Positions 44,964-55,437 of a stretch of DNA of 64,000 nt are shown here, piece after piece. Under the pieces are notes generated by a model that saw only the letters and a program-made list of their open reading frames with translations, made no database searches and had not been told where the DNA came from. The first letter of the stretch is position 1. Every line of letters begins with the position of its first letter. Source of the DNA: Adiantum capillus-veneris (lineage: Eukaryota; Streptophyta; Polypodiopsida; Polypodiales; Pteridaceae); NCBI GenBank assembly GCA_014529385.2, contig CM043953.1, positions 70,820,372 through 70,884,371 of the forward strand, written 5' to 3'. The position numbers were made by a program, and so were the translations under genes.

Positions 44964-45800
44964 GGCCGCATCTTAGGACACATTGTCTCAAGAAATGGCA
45001 TAACCACTGACCTAAACAAAGTCAAAGTCATAGTAGACCTACCCATGCCTACTAATGCGAAACAAGTGCAATCCTTCATGGGACACTGCGGATATTATCG
45101 AAAATTCATATATATGTATGCAGTCATTGCACAACCTTTGTATCATTTGCTAGTCAATTTCTAATGGATTGAGGAGTGTGAAACCTCATTCCAAAAGCTG
45201 AAGGAAAACCTTGTATCAGCACCTGTACTTAAAGCACCAGATTGGAAAAAGATATTCCATGTTCACATTGATGCTTCTGCATATGCAATCGGGAGTATTC
45301 TGGCTTAACCTGGAGACGGAACAATGGATTTTCTAGTTTGTTATGCAAGCCGACAGTTAAACAGTGCGGAAAAGAACTACACAACCATCGAAAGAGAGGG
45401 GTTAGGAATGATTTATGCTGTAAAGAAATTTCGGCATTATTTGCTCCCAAACAAATTTGTGCTCTTCACAGATCATCAAGCTCTTTTGTATCTGGTAAAT
45501 AAACCATGCAATACAGGGAGAATTGTATGCTGGTTTATTATATTGCTAGAGTTTGATTTCACAGTGGTGGTTAAAAAGGGTAAAACCCATCTACGAGCGG
45601 ATCATCTTTCAAGGATACACAACGGGGAAGCTCCTGAAGGAGTAGATGATGACATATCAGATGCTTATCTTTTCAATATTGAAATGATACCCAAATGGTC
45701 TCAGGAAATTGTTAGCATTCTTTCATTTGGAAGTAGGTTTGATAATACGGAACACAGATCCAAACAACAAACAATTCGACAAACAAAAAACTTCCAGTAG
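44964..45800 (+). pseudogene. RT thumb and RNase H of element C
   Basis: GRILGHIVSRNGITTDLNKV and FMGHCGYYRKFIYMYAVIAQ are thumb motifs; stops at about 45163 and 45306. RNase H has FHVHIDASAYAIGSILA, NYTTIEREGLGMIYAVKKFR and FTDHQALLYLVNKP, so D, E and D are present. THLRADHLSRIHNGEAPEGV ends it. No second aRNH domain was seen, in contrast to element B. Confidence 0.82.
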
Positions 45801-47300
45801 ATTGCAGGACGGCTGTATCATCTAGGATCGGACCAAATTCTACGATTATGTATAAATCCGGAAGAATTCGAGTGTTACCTTGAAGAAGCACATGTCCAGG
45901 ATTGTGCATTTCATTGTTCAACAGTGAAAACACACCAGAGGCTGAAACAGTTAGGGGTTTATTGGCCAACTATGTACGTGGACATACATGCTTATGTTAC
46001 CAATTGTACTATATGTAGTGCCAAACGACCAGTGGATCACGCGACATTGTTTCAGGTAAACATTGCACCTGCATGGAGTCAATATATCATTGATTTCTTA
46101 ACCACCAGGACGTTTCCTGAAAACATAACAAGAGCACGAAAAAGGGCTATAGAGCTGGAGGCTCGCGACTTTCAGTTAATTGGGAACCAACTTTATAAGC
46201 GAGGAAAGGACAATCAACTTAGAATCTGTGCAAGTGAAAGTGAATACCTGTTGATTCTAAAACATGCACATAGCGGAATAAGTGGAGGACATTTCTCGGG
46301 CGATAAGACAACAAAAATTGTCTTAACCGCAGGAATATGGTGGCCTACATTGCATATGGATGCTGAAGAGTTTGTAAAGCATTGTGACGCATGTCAGCGC
46401 ACCAAGGTGCCGATAAAGAGACATGAGATGCCACTACGGCCAATGATGGGAGCAAGGGCATTTGCAAAATGGGGCATTGATTTTGTAGGACCTATTTCAC
46501 CCCCTGCATATCGCACCCATACCCAATATATCATTGTGGCTACGGACTATCTCACAAAATGGGCGGAAGCCAGGGCAACGCAAAAAGCAGATACACGAAC
46601 CACTGCACAATTTTGTATGAGAATGTTTTTATACGATACGGTTTACCAATAGAAATTGTTAGTGATCGTGGAACACATTTTCTTAATGAAGTCATTGAAT
46701 ATCTGCTAGAGGAATTTATGGTCATACATAGGAAATCTGTTCCATACCATCCACAGGCAAATGGACAAGCTGAGGCCACAAATAAAACACTATGCACGGT
46801 TCTCACTAAAATTGTGTCAGAGTCAAGAACAGATTGGGATCAGCAGCTACACTCAACACTATGGGCATACAGGGTAGCTTACAAAACATCAATAGGAACA
46901 ACACCGTATAACATGGTGTTTGGCCTAAATGCTATATTACCCATAGAGTTTTTAATTCCAACTCTACGAGTAGCGAAACGCCTAGAATGGACAGGGCATG
47001 AGCTCTCTTCAAGAATAGATGATCTTGAAAAGCTAGACGAACTCCACTTGAGAGCTGTAGCTTCGATCTATGCTAAAAAGAGAAGACAAAAAGAGTTTTT
47101 TGACAAGCATGTGCGCACGAAAGAGTTCAAAATAGGTGATTATGTACTTGTTTATACTTTGAAGCAACATTCCAAGAAACTTAAAAAGCAAGGGATGGAC
47201 CCTTTGTGATTAGTGATCTATTGCAAAGCGGAGCTGTCAAGCTTGCTACATTAGTAGGTGAAGCTTGCTACAATTGGATTAGTGGGTGTCGATTGAAAAA
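45801..47300 (+). pseudogene. Integrase of element C with two zinc-finger-like segments
   Basis: Two H2C2-like segments in series: the first around 45885-46040 (HVQDCAFHCSTVKTHQRLK, YVTNCTICSAKRP), the second around 46255-46410 (HAHSGISGGHFSGDKTT, KHCDACQRTK). The core has KWGIDFVGP (about 46470), a frameshift near 46600, VSDRGTHFLNE (about 46660) and NGQAEATNKTL (about 46760), so the D-D-E residues are all present. The C-terminal GPF module (DGPFVISDLLQSGAVKLATL) spans the shift at about 47196 and continues in the frame of the next ORF. Confidence 0.8.
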
Positions 47301-48594
47301 ATATCATTTACCACTAACACAGGATATGCTTCAACAAATCCATCAAGGAAAACAGCGAATGAAGGAGAAACAGAGAGTACGAGAAGAAGCTCAAGCAGAA
47401 GCAAAAGAACGCATTGCAAAACGAAGACTTCTACGACAACAACAACAAGGTGGAGCACCATTGCGAATCAATGCCATTCGACTAACGACGTTGAAGGAAG
47501 ACACAGTGGAGCCAATGATTGCAGTAAAAGTGGGTAGCAATCAAGTTGAATCGACGGCATTGCTTAATTCTGGAGCTCAAGCAAATTTGATCTCTTACGG
47601 ATTATACCAACAGCTCAAGTACACAGGTCAACTTCATCCTACTCCTCAAGTGCTGGAAAGTAGTACATCACAATCGTTGAAAACATTGGGCTGGACTATA
47701 TTGCATGTACAAGTACATCAATATATTTACCCACACAAATTTTATGTACTCGCGGATGAAAGCACACAACACCCAATGTTGTTGGGACAACCTTGGCAAA
47801 AAGAGTACAATGTGCAGATAGATTGGAATGCCAATGCAGTCAAAATTCAGCATGCACAAGAACAACAGGTAATAACCTTTGCTCAGCAATACCCGAATAA
47901 TCAGCTGCCATCAATGCAATCACTAGAAAAAGAGCCAAAAGCAAGAGTGCCACCAAAGAACAACATGATACCCAAGGCTAACAAACAGGTAAAAGCCAAC
48001 CATGCTAACTACGTTCATACAAAGTCACTGACCGCAGTGCAAAGATCTAGGTTACCAAAAAAAGGGAAACAAGTATGGATGCGGAAGGATAGAAATGACA
48101 TGGCAGACCAAAAACAATACAACGAAAGAATTCAACCAAAGCAGATAGCTCAACCAAAAACCAAGGGCATAAAACAAATATGGATCCCAAAGAAAATGCT
48201 CAGCAATAACCCAAATGTTACTCGCATTTGGATACCAAAACAAAAGCAAAAGGAACTCCCTTCAGTACAAGCAACATCGGAATGGAGACAGCTGCAATTG
48301 CAAAAAGACAACCGACTTATGTGGATGCCAATCAGCAACAAAACAGTGGCACCAAAGGAAGTAGCAAAAAGCCTACAAAAACCGACAAAAACAAGCTACC
48401 AATGGAAAGCAAAAGAGATACGGTCTATGGCCATTCCGACCAAGCTAATCCTCTCCAAAGAGACAACTATGGCCATATCATCAGTAGCGGCAAACCGGCT
48501 GCCTTTTGCAAGAAAGACAATTAAACAGAGAGCAGTAGAGTTACAGTTGTTACTTGCCAAGAAAACAGGAAACCTCGACGGCGAATGCAAATAA
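47206..48594 (+). CDS. Post-integrase ORF of element C with second retropepsin-like domain
   Basis: A 462-codon frame. Residues 1-45 finish the integrase GPF module (SGCRLKKYHLPLTQDMLQQI). Next is a basic, helical, Gln/Arg-rich stretch (about 47340-47460). Residues about 105-225 look like a retropepsin: VEPMIAVKVGSNQVESTALL, then NSGAQANLISYGLYQQLK in the active-site position (Asn in place of Asp), then HPMLLGQPWQKEYNVQIDW as the C-terminal hallmark. The last 230 residues are basic and repeat a short Trp motif: KQVWMRKD, KQIWIPKK, TRIWIPKQ, LMWMPISN. No membrane segment. The fold call is by motif; a catalytic role is unlikely if Asn is original. Confidence 0.6.
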   Translation: MISDLLQSGAVKLATLVGEACYNWISGCRLKKYHLPLTQDMLQQIHQGKQRMKEKQRVREEAQAEAKERIAKRRLLRQQQQGGAPLRINAIRLTTLKEDTVEPMIAVKVGSNQVESTALLNSGAQANLISYGLYQQLKYTGQLHPTPQVLESSTSQSLKTLGWTILHVQVHQYIYPHKFYVLADESTQHPMLLGQPWQKEYNVQIDWNANAVKIQHAQEQQVITFAQQYPNNQLPSMQSLEKEPKARVPPKNNMIPKANKQVKANHANYVHTKSLTAVQRSRLPKKGKQVWMRKDRNDMADQKQYNERIQPKQIAQPKTKGIKQIWIPKKMLSNNPNVTRIWIPKQKQKELPSVQATSEWRQLQLQKDNRLMWMPISNKTVAPKEVAKSLQKPTKTSYQWKAKEIRSMAIPTKLILSKETTMAISSVAANRLPFARKTIKQRAVELQLLLAKKTGNLDGECK

Positions 48595-48756
48595 GAATCT
48601 TGCTTATACCCTTCTCTTGGACAGCATTAATTTTTCCATACATTGATCGAGTATGCATAAAATAGGGCCACATTAATCGGCCAAGCATTAGCACAAGTTT
48701 TTCAACCTATACACGGCACATACTCCGAGGCGATACCTTGTCGTCCGGGAGGACTC

Positions 48757-48774
48757 CGGCTAGGAGGGGGGGAG
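48757..48774 (+). other. Candidate polypurine tract of element C
   Basis: GGCTAGGAGGGGGGGAGG-like G/A-rich run 160 bp after the last ORF, where a 3' LTR should begin. Confidence 0.5.
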
Positions 48775-50369
48775 GCATTCTCAAATGCGGAACCAATAGC
48801 AGAAAGAGCAAAAAGGGCATGATATTCGACTATTTTTAAGGGTTGTTGTTTGATTGCAAAATTTTCTGGACTAATCCAAGTACATATGCCCTTATACAGC
48901 ATGTATCTACGGGCATATGGGACCAAACGCCAAATCAAGCCCTTAGGTGTGTGTATATAAGTAGAAATAGCCATTTTCGGGCAAAATATTGGTAAAACGG
49001 AGAAATCCGGCCATAAAAATTGCATGTGAGTGTATACAATGTTTTGCGGTGATGTTTTTGATTTATTATGATTTTTGGGGATTTTTTGGATTTGATTTGC
49101 TATTTTCCTTTTAATTTTGCTAATTTTCGACAAAAAAACTTCAAAAATACAAAAAGCAGGTGAAAAACGATCGTAATGAAAAAAAAAATATGGGGATGAT
49201 CAGTGACTATAGGACAATCTATGGTACAGTGGGGGTGCAATTATGAGACTGGACAGAAAAGCGTGTTTTGACCAGATTTTGACCGAAATGCCAAATTTCT
49301 GGTAAACAGGGCAAATGGAGTCCAAATCAAGAAATTTTTGAGCCTAAACCGCATCTCGTAAGAAGTTGGGAACACATGTCAAATTTCATGAAAAGTAGTT
49401 CGGGGACCTCCATTATAAGAAATTTTCACCTCATTTTTAGCTCATTTTCACTATTGACATTTGAGAGAGAGCTTCTGCCACCTAGAGCGAGCGGAACTTC
49501 CAACAGTTTCTACGACGTGCACGACTACCCGACGGGCTTCAGACATGAGAGGTAGGCTCATCACCTTGAGCTTTTCGCGCATGTTTGTCATTTTGTCGCG
49601 AAAACTAGCGTAGGGTTCACACACAAAGCGGGCAGTAGAGACCTACAAGTAGAAGCGGCCACCTAACGGCTAACCCAAAAGCAACGAGACTTCATCGACA
49701 GCTTACCCTAGCATAGGAGACCAGTCTTGGATGTCCAAAGGCAGTAGAAAGCCATCGGGAAAAACCCTAATTCCTAGAATCCCGCAAGAGGCCACCAAAT
49801 GGGAAATCGACGGAAAGGCGCCCAAATGCTACCGAAATTCATGGGTAGGAGCATCTTGACATGCTCAACAAGTCTATGTAGCCCACATGACCAAAAGATG
49901 ACCCGAAGCGGCACTAAACTTCAAAAACGGCATCAGACACACAACACGTCAAATAGCTCTCACGGCCAAACTGCATGTCCGTTTGCCACCAAACTTCACG
50001 AGCGGCTTTCCTAGACCATCAACAACCAAGTCCTATGGTGGTAGAACACCACAAATCATCGAAGACTTGTAAACGCAACCACAAGTGCTTCTAGAGCGAG
50101 AAATTGCCAAATGGAGCTCCAATGAAGCCAAAGTCGACAAAAACCATACAGCAAGGATCCCCAAGGGATCGAGAAGCTATGGAGACCAACATCAAGAAAT
50201 TTCATCGCCAAAAAGCACTCCAAAAGTCAGAAAATGGCTCGGAGGCTCTGAAATTCACACAGGGAGTTACTTTCTATCCATTTGACTTTTTTGTTGAAAT
50301 TAAGCTTAAAAGGGACTCAAGGGGACTAAGGGCAGACACTAGTGACAGATTCCATGAAAAAATCATCAG

Positions 50370-50392
50370 GAGATCCTACGCGTAGGATGTCT
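50370..50392. repeat. Palindrome copy 5 (2-nt deletion)
   Basis: GAGATCCTACG followed by CGTAGGATGTCT; the CA of the left half is missing. Confidence 0.85.
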
Positions 50393-50652
50393 CAAGGGCA
50401 TTTGTGGGCACAAAACCCAACATTTTTCATCACACATTTTTTGAATAGCCTTTACATGCTAACCACCAAGTTTCATCCCATTTGGACCAAAATTGACCTC
50501 ATATGCATGAAAAAAATGCAACGTTAGGGCATAGAGGCAATAATCGGCCATAGACATACCAAAACTTGTCCAAATCATATGAAACTCGCACAACACATTC
50601 ACAAGCACATAACCAACCAATCTGTGTGGTCACATGCAAAAATTGATGAAGT

Positions 50653-50676
50653 AGACATCCTACGTGTAGGATGTCT
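50653..50676. repeat. Palindrome copy 6 (one mismatch)
   Basis: AGACATCCTACG followed by TGTAGGATGTCT; symmetry extends 2 bp further on each side (GT...AC). Confidence 0.9.
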
Positions 50677-50937
50677 ACTTGACATTTTTGGCCTACAGAG
50701 GGTATTTTTACATTCTAGATCTTTTCTTATCATCTTCAAGAACTCATATACCAAGTTTGAAGCCATTCTAATCATTTTTGACCCCCAACACCTTCAAGAT
50801 ACACTTTCTCGGTCCAAAAACATTATACAGGGTCTTACCAACATCAATCCTTGTCCAAATCAAAATCCAAGAGCATGGCCATGTTCCATATGCCAAGGAC
50901 TACCCACAGAACAAATCCCAAGACATTTTGATGAAAT

Positions 50938-50961
50938 AGACATCCTACGCGTAGGATGTCT
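50938..50961. repeat. Palindrome copy 7 (perfect)
   Basis: AGACATCCTACG followed by CGTAGGATGTCT, identical to 38851-38874. Confidence 0.95.
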
Positions 50962-51107
50962 TCAATATTATTTTGACCCTCTGTGCAAAGAATGACATCA
51001 TGGAAGCCAATACCATGGTGCAATGAACCCATATATCAATTTTCAACCCATTTGGACATCACTTGCTACATGTTATGCACTTTCTACCCAATTTGTGACC
51101 GACACCT

Positions 51108-52246
51108 CAAGACAACTCACTTAGCTGCCTCACCTCACTCACCACCACTCAAGAGCTCCCTAAAAATTGTACCCACAAGCTCAATTCAAACTCCAAACAC
51201 CTTGACCTACAAGCCCTTCCCTGCCCGCAGACACTACAAGAAGGTGAGTCGAGTTGATCAACACTTGAAATCACACTTGATGGTGACCAAAATATACATG
51301 AAAAACCATGAAAAACTCCAGCCACAAAATTCCTCTCTCAAACTATTGCAAAGCCTTCACGAAACTCCAGTAGCGCCAACCCTAATGGCATCGATACAGG
51401 GTCACATAGTCTTGCAGAAAGCCGCACCTTCTTCCCTCAATTCCTCGCACACATACATACATGGAAACCTCAGAACTTCCATAGAATCTTCCAAGTGCAA
51501 AATTGAAGAGAGAAAGTTGTCATTCACTCCTCCACACACTCGAAAACAGGACGCGAACGCGACGGGACTGCACTAGACCACCTGTAGGAATCTTGCTTTC
51601 TCCCACACACAAAGAGGGGAAAGTGCCAAGACTTGGCTTCAAAAATACTCCCTCAGCTAGACGGCACCGTGAGTGATGTGGCAAATTGAAGCCTTTTCAC
51701 ACCATTTTTGGTCACTTTTTGACCTTTTTTAACCCAGTTTTGGCCAGTTTTTACCCCTAGCGGGCATTTTTAACGAGAATAAACCCCAAATGGACTCTAC
51801 AATTCACCAAATTATGAAATCTCAATCCTTGATACCCAAATCACTTTGCCACATCTCCACATTCCACCACTTCTAGGATGATGCACGCATTACTGCAGAT
51901 CAGACACCATAAATAGACAATTACTGCATGTCCCATACTTCTCGAGTGGGATGAGAGTGCCTGCACTTGTCACTTGCATTATTTACATTCTAGAAATCTC
52001 AAACACATTCTCTAGAGCCAAAAGAGGCCACCAAGAACCATATCCAAGGCTCCGATGCCCTATCCAGGCATGTACACGTGCCCAACTACTGGCACGTGAA
52101 CCTGACTATTCACAATGTGTACACGCTGCATCTTTTTAAAACTTGAAACCACTTTGCAAAGCTCCCAAATGAATGTATTTACATACTTTTGTACATATGA
52201 CCATGCATATATGCACTACTTTGTACACGTCAAAAGCGATCTATCA
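51108..52246 (-). repeat. 5' LTR of element B
   Basis: Starts (minus) at 52246 with TGATAGATCGCTTTTGACG, cutting into the gag-pol of element D. Homology with the 3' LTR ends near GACACCTCAA (51110). No primer-binding site of a known type follows on the minus strand, so the inner end may be lost. Confidence 0.72.
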
Positions 52247-55200
52247 CCGCGTCTCTTTCTTCAAGAATATAATTTTGTTTTTCGAGCATCGATCGTGTGA
52301 GTACATTTACTCGTACCATAGGTGTACTTTGTGATGGCTCCTTGGTAACCTCAATCAAGTTTAAAGGCTTGATCTTTGGTGCATTTGGATTATTCAAACA
52401 TTGGGCAATCAAAGGATCTTTGCCACATCGATTACACATGAGTATTGGCATTGTAGACGTGCTTGCTTGATTGGTTCGCATTAGTGTAGCATTATTTTGT
52501 AGCCTAATAGGACACTCGGCTACATAATGTGGACCTCCAGACTCATAGAATTGAAGAGGTGGTCTCTTGGCAGTGTAATTGATATTTGGGCCTCTTGCAG
52601 CAAGAGCAGCTACTTGATAGACAGGTTTGACTTGTCCCCAATAGTCCTCCATGTAGTATTGTGGAATTTCTTCAAGTGCATCAATCTCATAAGAAATATT
52701 AGGGTCTATATCTTCCTCACAGCCTTCCAAACCAACAATAGATGACTCACAACCCACTTGATTCACAAAAGTGATTCTCGGAGGTGGTGGTTGTGGTCCT
52801 AACACTGGAGGTGGTAAGGGTGTTGTTTAAACAACATTTTGGGCCCTAGGGACCATGTGTTGTGACGTTTGTTCAAGAGGTGGGTCCGGCATCAATGCAG
52901 GTACTCAAGGTGTGCTGTCATGCTAAGGTTGGTCTATTAGCCATTGTGCACTTAAATACTATGCAATCCTTAGCTTGATGACCATACCTCCCACAGGCAT
53001 TGCAATTCCCATTAAATTTTACTATGAAAGTATGGCATTCACTGGTACTATGCTGACCATAGCAAACTGAGCACCGTGTTCTCCCTTCTTGGATACATAT
53101 GGTTGTTTTGTGGAGCACAATTGTCTCTTAGACTCTCTTGAATGGCCTTGGTGAGATATGCTAAAGTCATCTCAGATATCTTTGGCTCCTTAACAATAGG
53201 CTTTTGGGTCATTGGTTGATGCCTTGATGCTTGCGACCTAGTAAATTTAGGCTCAACAGACACTCTTTCTCATTGAATCATTAAATTATCTTCCAATTGA
53301 ATCGCATTGGTGGTAACTGCTTCCCAAGTGGTGATACCTCTAATGACTAGGCCATTGTAGATATCCTCATGTCGTAATCCTCTAATGAATCTATCAAGAA
53401 ATTGATTATTATTGAAGCACTCATTTGGATTACAACGAGAATTCAAATGCTTCAAGTGACTAATAAAGTCTCTCACGGACTCTCCTTCCTCTTGACGGGC
53501 TTTCTGAAGTTGAGATGCTACACCCCAAAGCACTCCCTCTCGTATGTATTCTTTCAAGAACAGTCTCCTTAGAGTAGGGTAAATTGTTTTTTCTTCCACC
53601 CTTAGGGTTCTATACCAATTCCCAGCCTTTCCACTTGAGGTTAGGCTTAAAGCATTACTCTTATGCAGGTCATTGTGTTCTCCTAGAGAATCACACATTT
53701 GTTTAAACACTTCGATATGCTTTCTCACATCCCCATCTCCACTAAATTTTTGTGTGAGCTTGGCTATTTGTACTGCCTTACTTCTAGGCTCTCTATCAGG
53801 CGTGTTACGCATATTCTCAGCAATAGATTGGCTGATAGCTTGAGCAAATGTTGCTGAGTAACTTAAGTGAGCAAATATTGTGGGTGAAGGCGCTCCAGAG
53901 AGTACATGTGGAGTAGGTATTGGCATTGGGCTTGGCACATAGGAAGCCCTTGGGTTCCAAGTTTGGTACGGTGTTGTGCCATGTCGCGGCCTAGAGCTCA
54001 TATGTGTGGCCCTATGCATAACAGACGTGGGATGTGACATGCTAATGCTAGCCGGTATGGTCCCATTGATATAAGAGCTTGGATGTTGTGGTTGTGGAGC
54101 ATAGGTTGTTGAAACAATGGGAGGGGTAGAAGCTATATGAGTACGATGACCTATAGGTGCATATGATTGATACACACTTGTAGGTATTGTTGCAAGCATT
54201 GAGCTACTATGTAGTAGTGCTTTACTAATAAAAGAGGTCCATGGCGTGTTTCTTGGCATGCCCATCATTGGGGTAGGCATGATAACCGTGGTGTCATCAA
54301 GGAAAAGATGAGCTAGACTTGGAAAGGTAAAGCTATCACTTGTGGGCTCAGATTGCACTGAGACCCCTGGCAAAACTACATATGGAGGATCCATCGCACT
54401 TACCACGAGAGTCTCCATTTGTGATAAGGTTGGTTGTTTAGCCTTCCCTATATCCAAGAATCTCATGAGACCCGTTGAAGGCATGTGGATACCTTGTTCT
54501 ATCGCTCTAGCTCAATAACCCTATGGATGACCTCACAAACTCTTTGTTGTTGAGCCTCTACACTAGTAGGACCCCGTTGTGGATTGTAGGACATTTAACC
54601 AACCCACATGATAGGTGTGCACTGTGTACAGGTCGGTTAGATTTTTCGTTTGTAGTTCATACTCCCAATTTTTGTTTAGGAACACTCTATCTGGGATTGC
54701 GGTGCTAGGGGTGTCCTTTGAACTAGATGCAATGTGGATCTCTATGGGTTGACCCTTAGTGGTCGCTAATTCAGGAGCACTAGATTGCTCGCCTGGCATG
54801 GATGTTGATATAGGGGCTTTTCCTTTTAACTCTCTCCTTTGCTCTGCCCTATGTAAGCTCTCAATTTCCTTTTCCCTAGCCGCAATGATATACCACTCAA
54901 CGTCTTGCACTTCAGCAAGGTTTCTACCATCAGGTAATATAACCTCTGAGGAGAATAGCTCTGAAGAGTCAAAGGATGCAATGAACGGAGTATTCACATG
55001 CACACTCTCTAGGAGCATGGGGTCTACGTTGGTCATGAATGGCAAATTTACTTTCCCACCCCCTCATTTACATCGTTAGCTCCATGTTCGGAGCGAGTGG
55101 CTCTACTAAAGGTTTCCTTCAAGCGGCTAAGAACTCTCGGCCCGGACCGTGGGCCCATGGCATGCATGTCTTGGCTTGAGCTATTAGAATTAGGCATCGG

Positions 55201-55437
55201 TTAACCCTCCATGACGTCGTAGTCAGAGGAAGAGTCACTAGATGCAATATGTGGGTCCTGAGTGGTACTACCTTGGGTTCTCACTGAGGGCCTGGAGCCT
55301 AAGGTAGAGGAATAATGAGTGCCCGCATAAACGGAGACACTCTCGATGTGCTCGTCCTCTAGCACACAACCAGAGCATAGGTGCATGTGACCGCAACACT
55401 CTAGAGGTGTTGGGGAGTGCCCATGAAGGTCGCTCAC
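52247..55437 (-). pseudogene. gag of element D, 5' part
   Basis: Minus strand. The frame opens at 55437, has a stop at 55203-55201, continues as MPNSNSSSQDMHAMGPRSG, shifts near 55065 and runs on (MPFMTNVDPMLLESV...) with a stop near 54563. The capsid domain is in 54484-53270: KLTQKFSGDGDVRKHIEVFK, KAGNWYRTLRVEEKTIYPTL and RDFISHLKHLNSRCNPNECF, LDRFIRGLRHEDIYNGL. Then Cys motifs CSVCYGQHSTSEC and CNACGRYGHQAKDC (53075-52960) and a third, CNRCGKDPLIAQC (about 52440). The protein is cut at 52246 by element B and resumes at about 31.9 kb. Confidence 0.78.

Larger units (their letters stand above)
36559..48780 (+). mobile_element. Athila-like Ty3/Gypsy element 'C'
   Basis: Plus strand: LTR, Athila-type primer site, long leader with palindromic repeats, unusual N-terminal ORF, gag with knuckle, protease, RT, RNase H, integrase, extra ORF with a second protease-like domain, G-rich polypurine tract (48757-48774). 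The 3' LTR was not identified; the DNA from 48.78 to about 51.1 kb has C-leader-like palindromes and may belong to it. RT lost its catalytic core, so the copy is dead. Confidence 0.75.
48775..51107 (+). other. Non-coding DNA downstream of C pol, with palindrome copies
   Basis: No ORF of note. TATA-like GTATATAAG at about 48953-48961. Three copies of the element C palindrome occur at 50370-50392, 50653-50676 and 50938-50961, with the same left flank as in the C leader (GATGAA..AGACATCC; compare 38567, 50646, 50931), and TTTGAAGCCATTCT occurs at 38553 and about 50757. So it is C-related and in the same orientation, either 3' LTR/UTR of C or a second partial copy. It does not resemble the 36.56-37.46 kb LTR. 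Confidence 0.55.
31908..52246 (-). mobile_element. Ty3/Gypsy element 'B' (with element C inside)
   Basis: Minus strand. Direct repeats of about 1.1-1.2 kb at 31.91-33.10 and 51.11-52.25 act as LTRs: both start (minus) with TGATA....CGCTTTTG and share long blocks. The left one is preceded by a polypurine tract and the end of integrase, so it is the 3' LTR. RT, RNase H and integrase lie at 36509-33117. No B gag or protease is visible; the place where they should be is taken by element C. B sits inside the gag-pol of element D. The target duplication could not be confirmed: the flanks (ACGCG on the right, ACGGCG on the left) are similar but not identical. Confidence 0.72.

Noticed and set aside
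31900-52251. Exact target-site duplication for element B
   Set aside because: The flanks resemble each other (ACGGCG and ACGCG) but are not identical and the left LTR end is uncertain.
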